Assembly: GCA_021818645.1 (NCBI GenBank)
Contig: JAKATS010000095.1
Location: 1 to 6,483, forward strand
Reading direction: 5' to 3'
DNA: 6,483 bases
Source of the DNA: Acidobacteriota bacterium
Lineage (GTDB): Bacteria > Acidobacteriota > Terriglobia > Terriglobales > SCQP01
This document shows, in pieces, positions 1 to 6,483 of the stretch (positions are counted from its first letter, which is position 1; each line of letters opens with the position of its first letter). The notes beneath the pieces were generated by a model, which was not told the origin of the DNA, ran no database searches, and was given only the letters and a program-made list of their open reading frames with translations. Made by a program: the position numbers and the translations under genes.

Positions 1-246
1 ATGGTCTGGCTGGCGCATCAGTTGCGCGGTCCCTTTCAACTCCGGAATGACAGCTATGGCTGGCCGGTGGGAAAGGCGCCGCGCTGGCGGATCGCGGGCA
101 AAGTCCTGACGGGACTGCACACCTGGCGCCGGCAATCGCGCGCGCGCCATGATTGGCCTGGACCGGGCCGCGGCCGCTCCGCAACCCTGCCCGCGAACTG
201 GTCCTCACCGTTAATGTACGGACCGCTGCCGCGGAAGCCAAGGTAG
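1..246 (+). other. Left-edge open reading frame, doubtful coding status
   Basis: An 81-codon frame runs from the window edge to TAG at 244-246. It begins with ATG at base 1, but that may be an accident of the cut, so it could equally be the end of a gene entering from the left. Codons in roughly the first 50 positions have mostly G or C in the third position, as in the real genes of this window. The peptide is basic and tryptophan-rich (W3, W21, W29, W42, W52) and I recognise no family. After about base 150 the codon character shifts to the frame starting at 153, which runs to TAA at 259-261. This could indicate a decayed or frameshifted gene end, or chance in GC-rich DNA. No ribosome-binding site can be assessed because upstream sequence is missing. 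Confidence 0.2.
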
Positions 247-645
247 ATACGAAGCGATAAGCATCGCAGAGCTGCGTTGCCGTCGCCCGCCAATCCTCAT
301 GGATATCCATATACATTCCGGTTGGCTCGCTCCCTGCACCTTGCTCTGCTCGCTTCTCACTTCGCCTCAGCTTTATCCACAGGCAGAAAGTCGGGACCTG
401 GCAGGCAACTCCGGCTTACTCACTCGATCTTGGCTTTCTAAATTCATCGGTGAACTCCTGGGCTGCCGCTGACAGCCGTAACTTTGAGCAAACAACTACG
501 CCGCGGGTGCCTGCCAGGGATCTTGGTTACCCGCTTCTGCTTGTCGCACCAGATGATTTCGCATGGCTTTACGGCGGCTTTGCCGCTGCGTCATTCAGGA
601 AGGCCGAGCCGGCAGGCCGGTGCGCAAATGGATGTTTTACGGAAC
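247..645. other. Intergenic region, no recognisable gene
   Basis: No frame here has consistent codon bias, a ribosome-binding site and a recognisable product. The short frames between 450 and 738 look like chance openings. Three local structures are visible: a perfect TTATCCACA nonamer at 373-381 (the DnaA-box consensus), an 11-bp inverted repeat with arms at 397-407 and 508-518, and a GC-rich hairpin at 572-588 (7-bp stem with one G-T pair, loop TTT) without a T-tract. I see no tRNA, rRNA or insertion-sequence signature. The stretch probably acts as spacer upstream of the ECF promoter. Confidence 0.5.
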
Positions 646-661
646 TATAAAAAAATATTTT
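646..661 (+). promoter_or_regulatory. AT-rich UP-element-like block upstream of ECF promoter
   Basis: A run of A and T bases stands out in GC-rich surroundings. Positions 651-661 read AAAAATATTTT, which fits the distal UP-element subsite consensus AAAWWTWTTTT bound by the RNA polymerase alpha C-terminal domain. It ends 8 bases before the -35 element at 670, within a few bases of the usual UP-element distance. A TATAAA at 646-651 could also be read as a -10, but no acceptable -35 lies upstream of it. The role is inferred. Confidence 0.4.
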
Positions 662-669
662 CCCGGGCA

Positions 670-698
670 TGTCGAAACTGGACCTCCGGTTCCGACTC
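670..698 (+). promoter_or_regulatory. ECF42-type promoter of the DGPF-sigma unit
   Basis: The -35 element is TGTCGA at 670-675 (followed by AA) and the -10 element is CGACTC at 693-698, separated by 17 bases. As I recall the published ECF42 work in Streptomyces venezuelae, this sigma group recognises TGTCGA at -35 and CGA/TC at -10 upstream of DGPF genes. The next two genes downstream are a DGPF protein and an ECF42-type sigma factor, which fits autoregulation. Transcription would start near 705 and leave a leader of about 60 bases. I noticed no second TGTCGA in the window. Confidence 0.7.
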
Positions 699-749
699 GC
701 TCATGAAGGCAATCAGCGGACGCGGCAAGCCCCGCTGAAACAATTCATT

Positions 750-755
750 GAGGAG
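750..755 (+). promoter_or_regulatory. Shine-Dalgarno site deciding the DGPF start
   Basis: GAGGAG at 750-755 is a strong ribosome-binding site. It leaves only 2 bases before the ATG at 758 but 8 bases before the in-frame ATG at 764. The downstream ATG is therefore the likely start. Confidence 0.75.
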
Positions 756-763
756 AAATGATC

Positions 764-1150
764 ATGAAATACATTTTGCTGATGTCGGGAACCAAAGCCG
801 GAGTGGCCGGCTATCACAACTGGGCGCAGAGTGACCGGGACATCCATATGCAAACCCTGAGCAGCATAGTGAAGGAACTGGTCGAGTCAGGTGAATTCGT
901 CGCCACCCAGGGTCTGGCCGAACCGAAGGAAGCGAGACTGGTGACAGGCGAAAAAAACGGCCTGCCCGTTACCGACGGCATTTTCCCCGAAACCAAGGAA
1001 TTCCTGCTGGGTTACTGGATCGTGGATGTGGCCACGCCCGAGCGAGCCTGCGCCATCGCAGGCCGCATTGCAGCGGCGCCCGGACCTGGAGGCATTCCCA
1101 CCAACATGCCGATTGAAGTGCGGCGATTCGCCGAGCGCGGCGGTCAATAA
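764..1150 (+). CDS. DGPF-domain (YCII-related) protein
   Basis: A 128-residue cytoplasmic protein of the YCII-related/DGPF family, a small ferredoxin-like alpha/beta fold of unknown biochemical role. It opens with the typical MKYILLMSG strand. A helix around residues 23-44 follows, containing the His (H28) often seen at this place in the family, then a GLAEP loop (50-54). The signature segment starts at D71, where the eponymous D-G-P-F reads D-G-I-F, and continues with the conserved ETKEFLLGYW and the strand IVDV. A second helix (92-105) and the family's closing PIEVRRF follow. The ATG at 764 is preferred over the one at 758 because of ribosome-binding-site spacing and family N-termini. It is the first gene of a two-gene unit behind an ECF42-type promoter and precedes the sigma factor by 84 bases. 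DGPF genes are the standard partners and targets of ECF42 sigma factors. There is no signal peptide or membrane segment. The family call is firm and the function unknown. Confidence 0.9.
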   Translation: MKYILLMSGTKAGVAGYHNWAQSDRDIHMQTLSSIVKELVESGEFVATQGLAEPKEARLVTGEKNGLPVTDGIFPETKEFLLGYWIVDVATPERACAIAGRIAAAPGPGGIPTNMPIEVRRFAERGGQ

Positions 1151-1234
1151 AGCGGAAAGGCCGCTCATCCGCCGACCGGCGCCAGCGTTGTTCCGGTTGA
1201 ATACCGGCCAGGGCAGCCGGTACAGTCTAAAACG
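1151..1234 (+). promoter_or_regulatory. Structured intercistronic region before the sigma factor
   Basis: The 84 bases between the DGPF stop and the sigma factor ATG are rich in inverted repeats. AGCGG/CCGCT (1151-1155 and 1161-1165) begins directly after the TAA. CGCC/GGCG encloses a four-base loop at 1170-1181. A perfect 7-bp stem, TACCGGC/GCCGGTA (1202-1208 and 1216-1222), has loop CAGGGCA and ends 12 bases before the ATG. A competing pairing, CCGG 1193-1196 with CCGG 1204-1207, would exclude the last hairpin. None is followed by a T-tract, so these are not typical intrinsic terminators. They may set the ratio of sigma factor to DGPF protein. Confidence 0.4.
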
Positions 1235-2503
<1,269 letters not shown>

Positions 2504-2504
2504 C

Positions 2505-3782
2505 TCAGGCGTAGATGCCGCGCAGCTTGATGGCAAAGGCAACGCGATCAATGGCCAGCATGTAGGCGGCGGTGCGATTATCCACCTGGTGTTTTTCGGC
2601 GTAGCCGATCACGTCCTGAAAGCTTGATTCCATAATGTGACGCAGCTGGTCGTTGACTTCGCTTTCCTTCCAGAAATATCCCTGCCGGTCCTGCACCCAC
2701 TCGAAATAGGAGACCGTGACGCCGCCGGCGTTGGCGAGGATGTCGGGAATGACGAAGACCCCGTGGGCGCGCAGGATCTCGTCGGCGGCGGCGGTGGTGG
2801 GGCCGTTGGCGCCCTCGCAGACGATGCGCGCCTGGATGCGGGCGGCATTGTGGGTGGTGATCTGGTTTTCGGTGGCCGCGGGCAGCAGAATATCGCAAGC
2901 CGCGGTCAGCAACTCGCCGGCTGGACGGGCCTCGGCCCCGGGAAAGCCCTGCAGCGTCTGGTTCTGGGCGCGATAGGCGAGGAGTGCGGGAATATCGAGG
3001 CCGCGGGGGTGATATAACCCGCCCTCATATTCATCCAGGCCCACAACCTTGTAACCGGCCTGGAACAGCAGCAGCGCGGCGTGGCTGCCCACGTTGCCAA
3101 AGCCCTGCACGATCACGCGCGTGTTTTCGCGCTGCAGCCCCAGCTTCTGCACCGCCTGATCGCAGACCAGCATGCAGCCGCGGCCGGTGGCTTCCTTGCG
3201 GCCGCGCGAGCCGCCGAGGTCGAGGGGCTTGCCGGTGACCACGGCGGTGACGGTCTGGCGGGCGTGCATAGAGTAGGTGTCCATAATCCAAGCCATGACC
3301 TGATCGTTGGTGTTGACATCGGGCGCGGGCACGTCGCGCTCGGGGCCGATAAATTCGAAAAGTTCAGCGGTGTAGCGGCGGGTCATCCGTTCGAGCTCTC
3401 CCTGCGACATCAGCCGCGGCTGGCAGATAATGCCGCCCTTGGCGCCGCCAAAAGGAATATTGACCACGGCGCATTTCCAGGTCATCCAGGTGGCCAGGGC
3501 GCGGACTTCGTCGAGGGTGACATCGGGCGCATAGCGAATGCCGCCTTTGCCGGGCCCGCGCGCGACGCTGTGCTGCACCCGATAGCCGGTGAAAACCTCC
3601 AGCCGGCCGTCGTCCATTTGCACCGGAATGTGAAGCGTGATCTCGCGGGTGGGATACCGCAAAACTTTCCACAAGCCTTCGTCGAGATTCAGTTTGCGGG
3701 CGGCGTAGTCGAAACGGGCGGCCTGCGACACCCAGGGGTTGGTTTCCAGCGCCTCGGCGGGCGCGACGGTTTCAGCCGGCAC
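2505..3782 (-). CDS. gdhA: Glutamate dehydrogenase (Glu/Leu/Phe/Val dehydrogenase family)
   Basis: A cytoplasmic enzyme interconverting glutamate with 2-oxoglutarate plus ammonium, 425 residues from the GTG at 3782, a normal family length. The N-terminal substrate domain carries the three lysines of the glutamate pocket: K79 in GPGKGG, K103 in MTWK and K115 in GGAKGG. It also has the catalytic aspartate D155 in PAPDVNT. K115 and D155 lie 40 residues apart, as K125 and D165 do in the Clostridium symbiosum enzyme. The serine in VTVSYFEW (about 358) fits the residue contacting the substrate side-chain carboxyl, which favours glutamate over leucine or phenylalanine. The Rossmann fold has GFGNVGS at 227-233, and acidic residues after the second strand (GLDEYEGG) suggest NAD rather than NADP, tentatively. 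The GTG has GGAG 8 bases upstream. A TTG at 3866 would add 28 residues without family character and with a poorer ribosome-binding site. The gene converges on the sigma factor gene and diverges from the receptor. Confidence 0.93.
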   Translation of the reverse strand: MPAETVAPAEALETNPWVSQAARFDYAARKLNLDEGLWKVLRYPTREITLHIPVQMDDGRLEVFTGYRVQHSVARGPGKGGIRYAPDVTLDEVRALATWMTWKCAVVNIPFGGAKGGIICQPRLMSQGELERMTRRYTAELFEFIGPERDVPAPDVNTNDQVMAWIMDTYSMHARQTVTAVVTGKPLDLGGSRGRKEATGRGCMLVCDQAVQKLGLQRENTRVIVQGFGNVGSHAALLLFQAGYKVVGLDEYEGGLYHPRGLDIPALLAYRAQNQTLQGFPGAEARPAGELLTAACDILLPAATENQITTHNAARIQARIVCEGANGPTTAAADEILRAHGVFVIPDILANAGGVTVSYFEWVQDRQGYFWKESEVNDQLRHIMESSFQDVIGYAEKHQVDNRTAAYMLAIDRVAFAIKLRGIYA

Positions 3783-3790
3783 GGCGTTTT

Positions 3791-3794
3791 CTCC
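3791..3794 (-). promoter_or_regulatory. Shine-Dalgarno site supporting the GTG start of gdhA
   Basis: Read on the minus strand, GGAG lies 8 bases upstream of the GTG at 3782. This is optimal spacing and the main reason to prefer that start over the TTG at 3866. Confidence 0.55.
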
Positions 3795-3888
3795 AGCCCA
3801 AGTATAAGACAGATGAACAAAAGGCCCCTCTCTAACCGGTAAGGAACGCTGCCCGCATCCGGCCAATGAATTGATTCCGCGAAATAGT

Positions 3889-3925
3889 TCAATAAAACCC
3901 CGGTTCTAATCAAACCCTTTATTGA
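3889..3925. repeat. 8-bp inverted repeat in the divergent promoter region
   Basis: TCAATAAA (3889-3896) and TTTATTGA (3918-3925) are perfect reverse complements with centres 29 bases apart, close to three helical turns. The right arm overlaps the -35 hexamer of the receptor promoter. The arrangement would suit a dimeric regulator or a looped operator acting on both divergent genes. No regulator gene is visible in the window, so the function is inferred. Confidence 0.3.
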
Positions 3926-3937
3926 CCCTGCGCTCAA
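3909..3937 (-). promoter_or_regulatory. Possible weak sigma70-type promoter for gdhA
   Basis: On the minus strand TTGAGC (3937-3932) and TTTGAT (3914-3909) are separated by 17 bases. Each matches its consensus hexamer at four of six positions. Transcription would start near 3902, about 120 bases before the preferred GTG. It overlaps the opposite promoter. This is the best minus-strand candidate I found, but it is weak. Confidence 0.2.
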
Positions 3938-3950
3938 AGCAGATTGTAAT
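3922..3950 (+). promoter_or_regulatory. Sigma70-type promoter of the TonB-dependent receptor
   Basis: TTGACC at 3922-3927 and TGTAAT at 3945-3950 each match the -35 and -10 consensus at five of six positions, with the ideal 17-base spacer. Transcription would begin near 3957, giving a leader of about 37 bases to the ATG at 3994. The inverted-repeat arm at 3918-3925 overlaps the -35, so a bound protein would repress or modulate it. Confidence 0.65.
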
Positions 3951-3993
3951 AGTCCAGCCGTAGAAGCTTTTGAAAAATCAGGAAAAAATCATC

Positions 3994-6483
3994 ATGAATG
4001 TTCAAGTGTTGAAGGCGCCATTATCCCGGAGAAATCTCAAATCGCAACCGCGGATTCTGTTGCCGGTTTTAGCGCTGATCTTATTGATGCCGGCCGTTAA
4101 TCTCACAGCGCGGGCGCAATCAGGTCTGGCTCAACTGCAGGGCACCATTCGGGACGCTTCCGGACGGGTGGTGCCCGGCGCGCGCATCCTGCTGCGCGAC
4201 ACCCGCACCGGACTGAGCCGCCGCGGCATCAGCAACCGCGTCGGCCAATATTCATTTCCCAGCCTGGCTCCGGATCCTTATGCGCTGCAGGTCACCGCGC
4301 AAGGCTTCCGCGCGGCGCGGCGCCAGTTCACGCTGGAAGTCAACCAGCATCTGCTGCTCGACGTTCCACTCGCCGTGCACAGCATGACGGTACAGACCGT
4401 GGTCGTGGGCCGAAGCGCGGTGCTGCGCACCGCTTCCGCCAGCCTGGGCGAAGTGATTGAGCCCAAAATGGTGCGCGATCTGCCGCTCAATGGCGGCCAT
4501 CTGCTCGACCTGGCGCTGCTCGCGCCTGGGGTGCATGGCGGCTCGGGGGCGCAGACCGGGACGGCGAATCCGCTCTACTGGCGTCCGGAACAAAACTCCG
4601 CCCTGGTGGCGGGCGGGGCGCGGGACAATGCCAATGTTTATCTGCTCGACGGCGCCACCGATACCGACCCCACATTCGGCACGCTGACACTCAGCCCGGC
4701 AGTGGACGCGGTGCGCGAATTCAAGGTGCAGACCGGCAGCTATTCGGCCGAATTCGGCGGCGGCGGCGGCGCCCAGATCAATATGATCACCCGCTCCGGC
4801 TCCAACCGCTGGCACGGCGATATTTATGAATACCTGCGCAACAGCGCGCTCGACGCCCGCACCTGGAATGATGTCGGCGGCAGAGCGCCGGGCAAAACCC
4901 CGCACCTGGCGCAAAACCAGTTCGGCGGTTCGCTGGGCGGCCCGATTCAATCCAACCGCACTTTTTTCTTTGTCAACCTGGAAGGCTTCCGGCTGGGCCA
5001 GGATATCGTGAATTTCGATACCGTTCCCACGCTGGCCGAGCGCCGGGGCAATTTCAGCCAGAGCGGCCATCAGATTTACGATCCCAGCTCAACCTACAAG
5101 AACCCCAACTATAACCCCAATCAGCCGGTATCCTCGGCCAATCCGCAGTATTTGCGGAATCAGTTTAGCGGCAATATTATTCCCCGCCAGGATATCAACC
5201 CGGTCTCGGCCGCGGTGCTGCAATATGTGCCCCTGCCCAACATGGCTCAAAGCGGCCCGGATTCGAACAACTATTACGATGTGCGCGGTCAGACGGACAA
5301 CTCGAACCAGGCCACGATTCGCATTGACCATAATTTCCGCGGCGGCAATCTGCTGATGGGCCGTTACTCCATCGAGCATGAAACCGATTTCGTGCCCCAG
5401 AACCTGCCCGGCTTTGGCATTAACGACAACAATCAGGCGCAGAACTTCACCGTGTCGTACACCCGCATTCTTTCATCCAGCAGCGTGGACCGCATCTGGG
5501 TGGCGATGTCGCGGCTTTCGATGCATCGCTATTCCCAGGACAACTTTGGCGCCAATCTGGTGCAGCAGCTCGGCATTCAGGGCGTGGGCTACGGCGGTTA
5601 CGGCGCCTATGGCCTTCCTTATTTCAACCTGCAGGGATATACCGGCTTCGGCGATTCCTTTGCCGCCACGCCGGTGCAGGATTGGGACACGGTGGCGCAG
5701 ATCGGTGATATCTGGAACTATCAACTGGGCCGGCATAGCCTGAAAATCGGCGGCGATTACCGGCGGTTTTTCTGGCCCATGTGGGGCTTTTTTGAAAACC
5801 GCGGCTATTATCAGTTCACCAACGGTTTTACCACCCGCACCCTGACCAACGACGGCACCGGCTCGGCCTTTGCCAGCTATCTGCTGGGCCTGCCGGTGGT
5901 GAAACAGGTACAGCAAGGCGTTCCCAGCATGGATCTGCTGCAATGGTATGGGGATGCTTTTATTCAGGATGACTGGCGCATGAATTCCCGCACCACGCTC
6001 GATCTGGGCTTGCGCTATGAATACATGAGCCCGCTGTGGGACACCGAGCATGAAGGCAGCAACCTGGAGTTTATCAACGGCAAGTCTTTTGCCTTCATCG
6101 GGGGCCAGAGCGGCATGCCGGCCGGCCTGATGTATGCCAATAAGTTGAACTTCGCTCCCCGCTTTGGCTTTACCCGGCAGGTGGGCTGGGGCATGGTGCT
6201 GCGCGGCTCCTTCGGCATTTTCTTTACCCCCGTGGATATGAACACCTGGTGCGACCAGCGGCACAATCCCCCGGAAGTATTTCAGGTGGGGCAGCAGAGC
6301 GACAATTTTACCCCCAGCCTCAACGGATATAATTTCGCTCCCGCCGTGCTGGGAAAAACGCCGTTCAATTTTTCCGCCTTTACGCCGCACAGCCCGGCGC
6401 AGCAATATCATCAGTGGAGCCTGAGCCTGCAGAAAAGGCTGGGGCGGAACACCGTATTGGAAATCGGCTACACCGGCGCCCGC
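3994..6483 (+). CDS. TonB-dependent outer-membrane receptor, carboxypeptidase-regulatory-like N-terminus (3' end missing)
   Basis: An open frame of 830 codons running off the right edge without a stop. An AGGA at 3980-3983 lies 10 bases before the ATG, and a TAG at 3961 closes the frame upstream. Residues 1-41 form a signal peptide: basic start, hydrophobic ILLPVLALILLMPAV (21-35) and a likely cleavage after ARA (39-41). Residues about 47-128 are a carboxypeptidase-regulatory-like beta-sandwich (QGTIRDASGRVVPGA, GQYSFPSLAPDPYAL). A plug domain follows at about 150-270 (RDLPLNGG, YLLDGATDTDP, VREFKVQTGSYSAEFGGG, INMITRSGSN). The beta-barrel then begins, with NQFGGSLGGPI (308-318), the FFFVNLEGF strand, IPRQDINPVSAAVLQYVPLPN, FIQDDWR (656-662) and NFAPRFGF. 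This Oar-like architecture, usually around 1,000-1,200 residues, is abundant in Acidobacteriota, so the remaining barrel strands probably lie beyond the window. The substrate cannot be read from the sequence. Divergence from glutamate dehydrogenase hints at nitrogenous substrates only weakly. Confidence 0.93.
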   Translation, partial: MNVQVLKAPLSRRNLKSQPRILLPVLALILLMPAVNLTARAQSGLAQLQGTIRDASGRVVPGARILLRDTRTGLSRRGISNRVGQYSFPSLAPDPYALQVTAQGFRAARRQFTLEVNQHLLLDVPLAVHSMTVQTVVVGRSAVLRTASASLGEVIEPKMVRDLPLNGGHLLDLALLAPGVHGGSGAQTGTANPLYWRPEQNSALVAGGARDNANVYLLDGATDTDPTFGTLTLSPAVDAVREFKVQTGSYSAEFGGGGGAQINMITRSGSNRWHGDIYEYLRNSALDARTWNDVGGRAPGKTPHLAQNQFGGSLGGPIQSNRTFFFVNLEGFRLGQDIVNFDTVPTLAERRGNFSQSGHQIYDPSSTYKNPNYNPNQPVSSANPQYLRNQFSGNIIPRQDINPVSAAVLQYVPLPNMAQSGPDSNNYYDVRGQTDNSNQATIRIDHNFRGGNLLMGRYSIEHETDFVPQNLPGFGINDNNQAQNFTVSYTRILSSSSVDRIWVAMSRLSMHRYSQDNFGANLVQQLGIQGVGYGGYGAYGLPYFNLQGYTGFGDSFAATPVQDWDTVAQIGDIWNYQLGRHSLKIGGDYRRFFWPMWGFFENRGYYQFTNGFTTRTLTNDGTGSAFASYLLGLPVVKQVQQGVPSMDLLQWYGDAFIQDDWRMNSRTTLDLGLRYEYMSPLWDTEHEGSNLEFINGKSFAFIGGQSGMPAGLMYANKLNFAPRFGFTRQVGWGMVLRGSFGIFFTPVDMNTWCDQRHNPPEVFQVGQQSDNFTPSLNGYNFAPAVLGKTPFNFSAFTPHSPAQQYHQWSLSLQKRLGRNTVLEIGYTGAR

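Noticed and set aside
299..310. Perfect 12-bp palindrome ATGGATATCCAT
   Set aside because: About one or two such palindromes are expected by chance in a window this size, and it does not extend further.
572..588. GC-rich hairpin as an intrinsic terminator
   Set aside because: The stem is short, it is not followed by a T-tract, and no gene ends just upstream.
450..738. Two overlapping short frames upstream of the DGPF gene
   Set aside because: There is no ribosome-binding site, codon bias is poor, and the second frame crosses the A/T block and the predicted ECF promoter.
3801..3806. TATACT on the minus strand as a -10 for gdhA
   Set aside because: No -35 lies at 16-18 bases, and transcription would start on the ribosome-binding site of the GTG start.
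3081..3842. A 253-codon plus-strand open frame opposite glutamate dehydrogenase
   Set aside because: The minus-strand protein carries all the catalytic motifs, and the opposite reading is composition-driven and unrecognisable.
4756..4770. (GGC)5 repeat in the receptor plug as a phase-variation tract
   Set aside because: A trinucleotide repeat changes only the number of glycines and cannot switch the frame. A glycine-rich turn is usual at this place in the plug.
4252..5070. A 272-codon minus-strand open frame opposite the signal, plug and early barrel region
   Set aside because: It is a shadow of the receptor. The peptide is Ala/Gly/Arg-rich without domain signatures.
5473..6411. A 312-codon open frame on the minus strand inside the receptor gene
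   Set aside because: It lies antisense to a frame with clear TonB-receptor motifs, has no recognisable family and no ribosome-binding-site support. Long antisense openings are common in GC-rich genes.

Overview
The window most likely comes from an acidobacterium (Acidobacteriota). It is moderately GC-rich. Its right end carries a large TonB-dependent receptor of the kind with an N-terminal carboxypeptidase-regulatory-like domain, which is found in many copies in Acidobacteriota. The sigma factor and glutamate dehydrogenase fit this but are not diagnostic. The assignment is an inference from protein style, not from a marker gene.

Layout. Positions 1-246 hold an open frame of doubtful coding status with no family I can name. 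Positions 247-645 look non-coding. An AT-rich block (646-661) and an ECF-type promoter (670-698) then precede a two-gene unit on the plus strand: a DGPF/YCII-domain protein (764-1150) and an ECF42-type sigma factor with a long C-terminal extension (1235-2503). The sigma factor gene converges on a minus-strand glutamate dehydrogenase (stop at 2505, preferred GTG start at 3782), with one base between the two stop codons. A divergent intergenic region follows, with a good sigma70-type promoter (3922-3950) and an inverted repeat over its -35. It drives a plus-strand TonB-dependent outer-membrane receptor that starts at 3994 and runs off the right edge without a stop (830 residues visible).

How the genes work together. 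The DGPF protein and ECF42 sigma factor form a known but poorly understood association. This sigma group has no classical anti-sigma factor, carries a TPR-like C-terminal extension, and drives DGPF genes from promoters of the type TGTCGA...CGA/TC. That motif pair, with a 17-bp spacer, stands upstream of the DGPF gene here, so the unit is probably self-activating. The intercistronic gap contains stable hairpins and no Shine-Dalgarno sequence before the sigma factor ATG, which suggests separate translational control. Glutamate dehydrogenase and the receptor share a divergent promoter region. A functional link between them (nitrogen or peptide uptake) is possible but not shown by the sequence.
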